Below are positions 1-6,469 of a stretch of DNA of 21,242 nucleotides, piece by piece. A program made the translations under genes and the position numbers. The DNA is from Candidatus Neomicrothrix sp. UBA2517 (GTDB taxonomy: Bacteria; Actinomycetota; Acidimicrobiia; Acidimicrobiales; UBA8592), in contig DDNP01000004.1 in NCBI GenBank assembly GCA_002341185.1, positions 1-21,242 of the forward strand, given 5' to 3'. The notes beneath the pieces are model-generated. The model was not told the DNA's origin. It was given only the letters and a program-made list of their open reading frames with translations, and did not search any database. Numbering within the stretch: position 1 is the first letter of the stretch; each line of letters starts with the position of its first letter.

Positions 1-498
1 CTCGTAATTTCTGGAAGTAACGATGGGGCTAATTGCGGCAGAGGCATTTTGCACTCTGGTACAGTCGGAGGAGCGATGATCGCTCAGAATTTTGGTATAT
101 CAGGGATTGCTCTTAGCCAGAAACGAACCCGAAATGAGATGATATGGGAAACAAGCGGTGAAGTAGCAGTAGCGGCAACGAATTGGGTATTAGGTGCTCC
201 GAGAAAAACAGTTCTGAACATAAATATCCCTAACCAAAATATAAAGGAGATAAAAGGAGTTCGCGAAGCTCGAATTGCTGCCTTTGGAACTACTCGGACC
301 TCCTTAGTCGGAACCGTTCCAGGAAATTTACGCATTACGGTTTCCCCCAGAGATGTAGAACTAAGCCCAGATACCGACACTGCTTTAGTAGATGAAGGGT
401 ATATAACGGTTACTGGATTAACCGGATATCGCTCTACAGACAGACTACATAAGGAGGCCGCAGAGCACATTGAAGGTTTCGAAAACCTTTTGACCTAA
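1..498 (+). CDS. surE: SurE family 5'/3'-nucleotidase, C-terminal part (5' end outside window)
   Basis: SurE proteins are metal-dependent phosphatases of nucleoside monophosphates in the cytoplasm. The reading frame is open from the first base, so the N-terminal metal-binding Asp pair lies outside the window; about 165 of the usual ~250 residues are visible. The family signature is clear near the left edge: SGSNDGANCG (visible residues 4-13) supplies the metal-binding Asn, followed by HSGTVGGAM and GISGIALS, which match the SurE pattern SGxNxGxN...SGTVxxA...GIPxIAxS. The usual Ile between SG and N is Ser here. A TTG at 49 could be mistaken for a start, but homology continues upstream of it. 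The stop overlaps the Shine-Dalgarno (AAGGAG, 497-502) of the acyl-CoA dehydrogenase gene, so the two are probably co-transcribed. No functional link between them is evident. Confidence 0.88.
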   Translation, partial: LVISGSNDGANCGRGILHSGTVGGAMIAQNFGISGIALSQKRTRNEMIWETSGEVAVAATNWVLGAPRKTVLNINIPNQNIKEIKGVREARIAAFGTTRTSLVGTVPGNLRITVSPRDVELSPDTDTALVDEGYITVTGLTGYRSTDRLHKEAAEHIEGFENLLT

Positions 499-507
499 GG
501 AGACATA

Positions 508-1656
508 ATGGATAGAACGATCTTTAACGAAGAGCATGACCTATTTAGAGATACGTTTAAACAATTTGTTGAAAAAGAGATGGTTCCGTACAACGAAACA
601 TGGGAGAAGAATGGCATCGTTGACCGAGAATTATTCGAAAAAGCAGGTAGAAGCGGTTTTCTTGGTATTGACCTTCCTGAGAAATTCGGAGGAGGGGGAA
701 TCAGCGATTACAGATTCAATCAGATCATGGGAGAAGAATTTGACCTTGCAGGAGTGGCAACAGCTGGTTCGGGTATAGGACTTCACAATGACATATGTGC
801 TCCCTACTTTAAAGAGTATTGCAACGAAGAACAAAGAGGACGATGGATGCCGGGCATAACTAGCGGATCCCTCATCACAGCAATAGCTATGAGCGAACCA
901 GGTACTGGGTCAGACCTAGCCTCTATCTCTACTACTGCAGTTAAAGACGGTGAATCATATGTTTTAAACGGGGCAAAGACCTTCATTTCAAATGGAATCA
1001 ATAGCGACTTAGTGATTGTTGCAGCTAAAACTCAATCAGATTTACGTCATAGAGGCATTTCTCTACTAATTGTCGAAAGAGGTATGGAAGGCTTTGAACG
1101 CGGAAGAAATCTTGAAAAAGTGGGCCGACATAGTCAAGATACGGCAGAGCTTTTCTTTACAGATGTTCGCGTACCGTCGGAGAATTTATTAGGAGAAGAG
1201 AACCAAGGCTTTTATTACATGATGTTCAACTTGCCTCAAGAACGGCTCAATATCGCAGTATCAGCAGTAGCGGGGACACAATACGCATTCAACATGACTC
1301 TTGATTATGTAAAAGAAAGACATGCTTTTGGGCAACCAGTAGGTTCTTTCCAGAATTCACGTTTCAAAATGGCAGAAATTGCAACTGAACTAGAGTTTGC
1401 TTGGGCCTTTATTGATAAGTGCTCTCTTGCACTTACACGAGGGGAGCTAACTGCGGAAGAAGCATCCATGGCAAAGTGGTGGACGACCGAACTCCAGAAA
1501 CGAGCAATTGACGAGTGTCTTCAACTTCATGGGGGCTATGGATATATGGACGAATACCCGATATCGCGCCTTTGGAGAGATGGTAGAGTTCAGAGCATAT
1601 ACGGAGGGACAACTGAAATAATGAAAGAAATAATTGGTCGTAATCTCGGATTATGA
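508..1656 (+). CDS. Acyl-CoA dehydrogenase, LCAD-like catalytic base
   Basis: An FAD-dependent acyl-CoA dehydrogenase of 382 residues, full length for the family. Domains run in the usual order: N-terminal helical (~1-120), beta domain (~121-230) with the flavin signature AMSEPGTGSD at 127-136, and C-terminal helical domain (~231-382). The base of MCAD lies in a YEGT motif. Here that motif is YGGT (365-368), with Gly at the Glu position, and an alternative Glu is present in PQERL (Glu245), the position used by long-chain and isovaleryl-type enzymes. It starts 9 bases after surE with AAGGAG 6 bases before ATG. Its stop abuts the stop of the SDR on the other strand. By context it may be the dehydrogenase-fold member of an lva/ACAD11-like pathway acting on a phosphorylated hydroxyacyl-CoA; simple beta-oxidation is the default alternative. 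Confidence 0.93.
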   Translation: MDRTIFNEEHDLFRDTFKQFVEKEMVPYNETWEKNGIVDRELFEKAGRSGFLGIDLPEKFGGGGISDYRFNQIMGEEFDLAGVATAGSGIGLHNDICAPYFKEYCNEEQRGRWMPGITSGSLITAIAMSEPGTGSDLASISTTAVKDGESYVLNGAKTFISNGINSDLVIVAAKTQSDLRHRGISLLIVERGMEGFERGRNLEKVGRHSQDTAELFFTDVRVPSENLLGEENQGFYYMMFNLPQERLNIAVSAVAGTQYAFNMTLDYVKERHAFGQPVGSFQNSRFKMAEIATELEFAWAFIDKCSLALTRGELTAEEASMAKWWTTELQKRAIDECLQLHGGYGYMDEYPISRLWRDGRVQSIYGGTTEIMKEIIGRNLGL

Positions 1657-2496
1657 CTATTCGGTAAAAAACCCACCATCCGGATGAAGTATCTCACCTG
1701 TGAAATAGCTAGCTTCATCGCTACATAGGAAAAGGGCGGCATTTGCTATATCAACAGGTTCTCCTCGCCTACCCAAAGGAATCATATCGTTGAATGCAAC
1801 TGTCTCGGTCTCATCCATCAAGTCAATGACAGCTGTCATATGGGTCTTAACAAAACCAGGACCTATGCTATTAACTCGTATGCCGACAGGCCCGAGCATT
1901 CGAGCTACTTTTTTTGTTAGCATCCAGACACCTGCTTTGGAAACTGTATATGCCAAGGGGCCAGCATCAGGGTGTTTAGCTGCAATACTAGAAATAGTGA
2001 CTATTGATCCCTTCGTACCTGCCTCAAGCATTTGCGCTACGCATGATTGCATTCCCAATAAGGTCCCCTTCAAATTAACATTCAGGACTTTGTCAAACGA
2101 ATCAGGATCTGCCTCCACAAATTCCCAACCTGGCCTTTCGAGGTAAGAGGCTCTGTTTTCAACAATATTTTTAATATCGGGCTCAATATCTCCTGAGACA
2201 TAATTGGCATGACTGATTCCAGCAGCAGTTACCAAACAATCCAAGCCACCAAATTTTGAAACTGCGAGTTCAGCCATAGCATCATTGTCAGCACCACTGG
2301 TTACATCCACCGAAATTGAATCTGCGTTCCCTCCACTATCCTCGATCATCTGCACTGTCTCATCAGCTTTATCAATCTGGACGTCAGCCACTACCACTGA
2401 CGAACCTTCTTCTGCGAACCGTAACGCTGTTGCCCGACCAATACCGTTTCCAGCTCCAGTCACAACGGTCACTTTGTTATGTAAACGACCTGCCAT
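1657..2496 (-). CDS. Short-chain dehydrogenase/reductase with extra loop
   Basis: A classical SDR oxidoreductase of 279 residues. The Rossmann cofactor motif TGAGNGIG is at 13-20, and Asp38 at the end of the second strand suggests NAD(H) preference. The catalytic set is Asn141, Ser170, Tyr183, Lys187 (YTVSK), with the normal 13-residue Ser-Tyr spacing. The usual NNAG is replaced by TAAG (90-93). About 44 residues separate this from NVNLKG, where ~25 is usual, so there is an insertion of roughly 18-20 residues (about 97-130) near the substrate pocket. The ATG follows a purine-rich AGGGGGA. It faces the acyl-CoA dehydrogenase gene with no intervening base and no terminator, and diverges from the DUF7065 gene. 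In the lva pathway an SDR (LvaD) interconverts the keto- and hydroxyacyl-CoA; a similar role is possible here but not shown. Confidence 0.92.
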   Translation of the reverse strand: MAGRLHNKVTVVTGAGNGIGRATALRFAEEGSSVVVADVQIDKADETVQMIEDSGGNADSISVDVTSGADNDAMAELAVSKFGGLDCLVTAAGISHANYVSGDIEPDIKNIVENRASYLERPGWEFVEADPDSFDKVLNVNLKGTLLGMQSCVAQMLEAGTKGSIVTISSIAAKHPDAGPLAYTVSKAGVWMLTKKVARMLGPVGIRVNSIGPGFVKTHMTAVIDLMDETETVAFNDMIPLGRRGEPVDIANAALFLCSDEASYFTGEILHPDGGFFTE

Positions 2497-2606
2497 ATTC
2501 CCCCTTTATTAAAACCTATTACATCAAACAAGGTTACTTTAGACAAAAGTACAAAAACTAAAACCACAAATTATGGTGATCCGGCACTAATTAACATAGG
2601 AAAATT

Positions 2607-2639
2607 TTGAGAACTAGAATTTCAGGCTAGGTTTTAGCC
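2607..2639 (+). promoter_or_regulatory. Candidate leaderless promoter for the DUF7065 gene
   Basis: A TANNNT-type -10 element (TAGGTT, 2628-2633) ends six bases before the ATG at 2640, and a TTGAGA lies at 2607-2612, though the 15-base spacer is short. No Shine-Dalgarno is visible before the ATG. Together this fits a leaderless transcript starting at the A of the ATG, a common arrangement in actinobacteria. This is pattern matching only. Confidence 0.35.
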
Positions 2640-3683
2640 ATGGCGGGAAAGAAAATCATTACAGTCTTGGAAGAAGAAGACGAATTCCCGCACGAGCCAG
2701 ATGACGTTACAAACTACAACGAATCTATGTATTTAAACACGTTTGACCTTGACCAAGAGATTGGTGGTTGGTTTCGACTTGGGAATAGGGTCAATGAAGG
2801 CTATGCAGAAATGACTGTCTGTTTATACCTTCCTAACGGGCAAGTTGGCTTCATGTATGGCCGACCGGAAATTACAACAAATGCGGAAATGAACGCTGGT
2901 GGACTCCAAATAAATGTCCTCGAGCCCTTTAAATCCTTAAATGTTTCATATAGCGGCAAAGTTTGTTTACTTGATCAGCCAGAACAAATGGCAGACCCAA
3001 AGAATGCTTTCAAAAACAACCCAATCATTGAATGCGCAGTTGACCTTTCATGGACTGGTGTTTCGCCGATGTTTGGCGGCAAACCCACTTATGAAGATGG
3101 AACGGAATTAACCCAAGACAGTACTAAAAGTTTCGCTAAGGCGCACTACGAACAACATGGAAAGATGTCAGGAACATTGTCAGTGGGTTCAGAAACATAT
3201 TCAGTAAATGGACTTGGTCTGCGAGACAAATCTTGGGGTGCCAGGTATTGGCAGTCAATCAATTGGTACAGGTGGTTACCGATGATTTTTTCGGAAGATT
3301 TCGCAATGATGTTGTCGCTTATTTCAAGAGATGAACAAGATAATAACGTCAAAGCTTCGGGAATGGTTTTGGAAGGAAATGAGTACAAGCTTATTACTGA
3401 CTGCACTGTTGAGTCCCAATGGGACGAGCATGGGTACCAAACTGGAATGGAGTGTTGGGCTGTGACAACCGAAGGTACAGAGTACAACATTTCCGGTGAG
3501 GTTATTTCACTTATTCCACTTCGAAATCGTCGAAAATCTCCCGATGGTACTGAACTCCAAACACGAATTACTGAGGCCATGACTAGGTATACATGCAATG
3601 GGCAAATAGGCATGGGAATGAGCGAATACCTTGATCAAATAATTCATGGAAAACCAAGCGGAGTTCCTACCAATGAGCAATGA
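2640..3683 (+). CDS. DUF7065/DUF7064 lipocalin-like protein
   Basis: A soluble protein of 347 residues without signal peptide or membrane segments. I recognise it as the DUF7065 (N-terminal) plus DUF7064 (C-terminal) arrangement, distantly related to the CrtC/AttH-type double lipocalin fold. Visible markers are the acidic start with EDEFPHEPDD, NESMYLNTFD (27-36), the early GGWFRLGNR strand, and the strongly conserved mid-protein GLRDKSWGARYWQ (about 192-204), followed by alternating strands. No enzyme active site can be assigned. In other genomes such proteins often sit beside APH-fold kinases, as here: the next gene starts 11 bases inside this one. That coupling suggests a shared substrate, perhaps with this protein handling a hydrophobic acyl intermediate. 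The lack of a Shine-Dalgarno suggests leaderless translation. The biochemical role is unknown. Confidence 0.8.
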   Translation: MAGKKIITVLEEEDEFPHEPDDVTNYNESMYLNTFDLDQEIGGWFRLGNRVNEGYAEMTVCLYLPNGQVGFMYGRPEITTNAEMNAGGLQINVLEPFKSLNVSYSGKVCLLDQPEQMADPKNAFKNNPIIECAVDLSWTGVSPMFGGKPTYEDGTELTQDSTKSFAKAHYEQHGKMSGTLSVGSETYSVNGLGLRDKSWGARYWQSINWYRWLPMIFSEDFAMMLSLISRDEQDNNVKASGMVLEGNEYKLITDCTVESQWDEHGYQTGMECWAVTTEGTEYNISGEVISLIPLRNRRKSPDGTELQTRITEAMTRYTCNGQIGMGMSEYLDQIIHGKPSGVPTNEQ

Positions 3684-4665
3684 CACTGTTTTCGGAGCCG
3701 ACTGGCTTGAATTACGGTTAGAGGAAATTCTCGGAATAACAGAAGTCTCCAAATTGATTAGATTATCTGGAGGAGCAAATCGGGAAACGTGGAGTTTTGA
3801 GGCTAGTACAAAAGAAAAATGTCAATCATTGATCATGCAAATAGACCGTGACGGGATGGATCGGCTTAATGGCACTTGTGAACGAGAATCCCGTATTCTT
3901 CAAATAGCGAAACTAAATGGCGTCCCTGTCCCGACAGTGGTTACTTCGGGTTTTTCTGGAGCTCCAGGTAGTAGAAGTTTCAGCATTACCGAGAAGATGC
4001 AAGGAGAAACGATAGCAAGAAAAATTCTTCGCGATACACAATGGCAAAAGGCAAGAGAGGGTCTCATTCACGATATGGCGAAAGCACTAGCAGCGATCCA
4101 CAAGATAGACAAACGTCGATTTGTAGGAATAGAACTTAGTGACATCCGAGATCCCTTATTATCACTTACATCCATCTACGAGGCATTGAACGACCCACAC
4201 CCAACTTTTGACTTTGCTTTTAGATGGCTGCGAGCGAATCAGCCTGAAATATCGGAATCCACCTTTGTTCATGGTGACTTTAGGTTAGGCAACCTTCTTA
4301 TAGATAGTTCTGGACTTAACGCTGTTCTAGATTGGGAGATAGCCCAGTTCGGTGATCCAATTCAAGATCTTGGTTGGATGTGTGTAAGAGCATGGAGATT
4401 TGGGAATGATCAACGAGTTGCTGGAATAGGTTCATATCACGAATTGATTGATAGCTACGGTCAAGAAAGCGGGCGCAACGTTTCAACGACGACACTTCTA
4501 TGGTGGGAAATATTCGGGACTTTACGTTGGGGAATTATATGCTTGCAAATGGGAGGGGACTTTCGAAAAGGGCGAACTAATTCTCTGGAAATAGCAGCCA
4601 TAGGAAGACGCGTAGCAGAAAACGAATACGATCTTTTGCAGGCAATTAGGGAGGTAATTAAATGA
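3673..4665 (+). CDS. APH-fold kinase of the ACAD10/11-LvaA type (hydroxyacyl-CoA kinase candidate)
   Basis: An aminoglycoside-phosphotransferase-fold kinase of 330 residues. Visible are the glycine-rich ATP loop LSGGANRETW (31-40), the catalytic loop HGDFRLGN (200-207; Asp202 catalytic, Asn207 metal-binding) and the metal-binding DWE (220-222) followed by GDPIQDL. This motif set is that of the kinase domain of ACAD10/ACAD11 and of LvaA, which phosphorylate 4-hydroxyacyl-CoA substrates, rather than of drug-resistance enzymes. The start at 3673 is preferred because GGAG (3660-3663) lies 9 bases upstream; an in-frame ATG at 3646 lacks a ribosome site. It overlaps the preceding gene by 11 bases and the following DUF6285 gene by 4, so all three are translationally coupled. 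The exact acyl substrate cannot be inferred. Confidence 0.87.
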   Translation: MSNDTVFGADWLELRLEEILGITEVSKLIRLSGGANRETWSFEASTKEKCQSLIMQIDRDGMDRLNGTCERESRILQIAKLNGVPVPTVVTSGFSGAPGSRSFSITEKMQGETIARKILRDTQWQKAREGLIHDMAKALAAIHKIDKRRFVGIELSDIRDPLLSLTSIYEALNDPHPTFDFAFRWLRANQPEISESTFVHGDFRLGNLLIDSSGLNAVLDWEIAQFGDPIQDLGWMCVRAWRFGNDQRVAGIGSYHELIDSYGQESGRNVSTTTLLWWEIFGTLRWGIICLQMGGDFRKGRTNSLEIAAIGRRVAENEYDLLQAIREVIK

Positions 4666-5060
4666 ACAATGTAGACATGTCAGACTGGGGTCTGCCTTCC
4701 CGAACGAATTACCCATATGATGCCCCATCAGCGATAGAACTTATTCAAGCAGTTGAAGAATGCATCACAGAAGAGGTCTTGCCTGGCTCAGCCGGAGCCA
4801 CAAAATGGAAGTTGCGAATCGCTGCTAACGCATTAAAGATTGCTGTTAGAGAAATTGAAAGAGGAAATTCTCACAGAGATGCTCTTGAAACAATCTTCAA
4901 TGACCTAGAAGTAATTGATGAACCTGATTTATCTAGAAAAATCAAAGAAGGCGACTATGACGACAGGTTTGAAATGCTTCAAGAAAAACTATTGTCCATT
5001 GTCGCAATGAAGTTGGAGGTTGCAAACCCTAGCTACTTTAAATCAGTCCAAAACCCTTAA
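4662..5060 (+). CDS. DUF6285 protein, probable partner of the APH-fold kinase
   Basis: A small protein of 132 residues without membrane segments, mostly helical by eye. The family pattern is visible: DAPSAIELIQAVEECITEEV (residues 20-39) followed by KWKLRIAANALKIAVREIE (about 48-66), which I recognise as DUF6285. Genes of this family regularly lie next to ACAD10/11-type kinases. In the P. putida lva operon a similar small protein (LvaB) is reported to be needed for LvaA kinase activity; that this protein corresponds to LvaB is my inference. The start uses an ATGA overlap with the kinase stop and a strong GGGAGG (4649-4654) seven bases upstream. The helical pattern and fixed pairing suggest a subunit rather than an enzyme. 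No catalytic residues are recognisable. Confidence 0.8.
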   Translation: MNNVDMSDWGLPSRTNYPYDAPSAIELIQAVEECITEEVLPGSAGATKWKLRIAANALKIAVREIERGNSHRDALETIFNDLEVIDEPDLSRKIKEGDYDDRFEMLQEKLLSIVAMKLEVANPSYFKSVQNP

Positions 5061-5102
5061 GCATTATCAAGAATTTGAAGACAGTTTACGATTTTACGTA
5101 GA

Positions 5103-5132
5103 TACAATTTGAGCGGGGAAGTTCTAGAAGGA
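5103..5132 (+). promoter_or_regulatory. Candidate -10 element and ribosome-binding site for ugd
   Basis: TACAAT (5103-5108) matches five of six bases of the -10 consensus, but no -35 box with good spacing is seen. AGAAGGA (5126-5132) lies just before the ATG at 5136 and decides that start over an in-frame TTG at 5109. A separate transcript for ugd is plausible, but read-through from the preceding genes cannot be excluded. Confidence 0.35.
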
Positions 5133-5135
5133 ACA

Positions 5136-6413
5136 ATGGCAAAAATAGCTGTAATCGGAGCGGGTTATGTTGGGTTAACAACTGGTGCTTGCCTAGCTCA
5201 CCTTGGGCATCATGTAACTGTTGCAGATAATGATAAGAACCGAATTGATGATCTTCAGGCTGGTAGAGTTCCTTTCTACGAACCTGGTCTTGACGAATTA
5301 GTAAGCAATGTCACCAAAACAAACAGGCTAAGATTCGTTTTGGGAGCTACGAATGCATCAAAAGATGCCGAGTTTCATTTTCTATGCTTACCTACTCCGG
5401 CAAATAATGATGGCAGTACTGATCTATCTTTCTTTGAAGCAGGCATCAGCGAAATCGCTTCGGTACTACAGCCAAACTCCATCGTTATTAACAAATCCAC
5501 CGTTCCGTTAGGTACAGCAAAGAAAGTCCAGGAGGCTCTTGGAACCGATGGCATATTTGTTGTTTCAAATCCCGAGTTTCTATCTGAAGGAAATGCAATA
5601 AAGGATTTTCTAGAGCCAAGTAGAATAGTAATTGGGTCTTGTTCGACAGAATACTCTGAAAGAGTGGCAGGCCTTTATTCAAATATTGATGCCCCTGTAC
5701 TAATGAGCAGTTGGGAGTCGGCTGAACTAATTAAGCACACTGCAAATGCATACTTAGCAATGAAACTAACTTTCGTAAACGAAATAGCGACCCTGTGTGA
5801 GATAACTGGAGCAAATATTGAGGATGTCACAGCCGGTATTGGTCATGACCCCAGGATAGGATCTGACTATATGAAAGCTGGCCCTGGCTGGGGTGGCTCA
5901 TGCTTTCCGAAAGACAGTGCCTCACTTGCTCAAGTTGCGCGTTCATTTGGTTTTGATTTCACTCTGCTTGAACACACCATTGATTTGAATCAGAAGCATT
6001 TAGACCGAACGGCTGACAAAATTAAACAACTTGTTCCAAATAACTCAAAAGATAAAAGAGTTGCAGCATGGGGACTCACTTTCAAAGCCGGAACTGATGA
6101 TCTTCGTTATTCCCCATCTATTGAAGTACTCAAAAGATTAGAAGCACAAGAATATGAAATATCTGCTTATGACCCAACTGTGAAAGACACCTTAATGCAA
6201 CTGCCACTAATAGAGGTCACCGATAGCCCCTATGAATGCATTAACGATGCTGACGCTCTAGTGATCTTGACAGAATGGGATGAGTTCAAACAATTAGATA
6301 TGGAAGTTGTTGCGCAATCAATGCGATCTGCAAACCTCATTGATACGCGAAATCTATATGATAAGAACGAAATGGAAAAGATTGGATTCACATATCTTGG
6401 GATGGGGGTATGA
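5136..6413 (+). CDS. ugd: UDP-glucose 6-dehydrogenase
   Basis: Oxidises UDP-glucose to UDP-glucuronate with two NAD+, a cytoplasmic step feeding capsule, glycolipid or uronic-acid polymer synthesis. It is 425 residues from the ATG at 5136, normal for the family. The N-terminal Rossmann motif GAGYVG is at 8-13, NPEFLSEG at 145-152, then Lys200 and Asn204 in LIKHTANAYLA, and the catalytic Cys256 in GGSCFPKD with Asp260. The 56-residue Lys-to-Cys spacing equals that of the characterised streptococcal enzyme. The C-terminal UDP-binding domain begins near 305 with AAWGLTFKAGTDD. No glycosyltransferase or other sugar-nucleotide gene lies nearby, so it appears isolated between two catabolic or transport blocks. 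A UDP-N-acetyl hexosamine or GDP-mannose dehydrogenase is less likely, but substrate identity is by family only. Confidence 0.93.
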   Translation: MAKIAVIGAGYVGLTTGACLAHLGHHVTVADNDKNRIDDLQAGRVPFYEPGLDELVSNVTKTNRLRFVLGATNASKDAEFHFLCLPTPANNDGSTDLSFFEAGISEIASVLQPNSIVINKSTVPLGTAKKVQEALGTDGIFVVSNPEFLSEGNAIKDFLEPSRIVIGSCSTEYSERVAGLYSNIDAPVLMSSWESAELIKHTANAYLAMKLTFVNEIATLCEITGANIEDVTAGIGHDPRIGSDYMKAGPGWGGSCFPKDSASLAQVARSFGFDFTLLEHTIDLNQKHLDRTADKIKQLVPNNSKDKRVAAWGLTFKAGTDDLRYSPSIEVLKRLEAQEYEISAYDPTVKDTLMQLPLIEVTDSPYECINDADALVILTEWDEFKQLDMEVVAQSMRSANLIDTRNLYDKNEMEKIGFTYLGMGV

Positions 6414-6457
6414 TTTTCTTTTCCTCATAAAAATAGCGATTTCTTTTCTTTAAGCAA

Positions 6458-6469
6458 TAACGTCTATAC
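6458..6469 (+). promoter_or_regulatory. Candidate -10 for a leaderless livHM transcript
   Basis: TAACGT (6458-6463, TANNNT type) ends six bases before the GTG at 6470, the same geometry as at 2628-2640. No Shine-Dalgarno precedes the GTG and no clear -35 is seen. The bases 6414-6450 are pyrimidine-rich without a hairpin. Confidence 0.3.

Noticed and set aside
3146..3613. Minus-strand open frame of 155 codons inside the DUF7065 gene
   Set aside because: Opposite a well-conserved coding frame; composition and lack of a start signal indicate a shadow.
3673..4665. Antibiotic (aminoglycoside) resistance gene
   Set aside because: The fold is shared, but the HGDFRLGN/DWE...GDPIQDL motifs and the DUF6285 neighbour match ACAD10/11 and LvaA-type kinases, not resistance enzymes.
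5136..6413. Polysaccharide biosynthesis cluster around ugd
   Set aside because: No glycosyltransferase, epimerase or polymer-export gene lies on either side.
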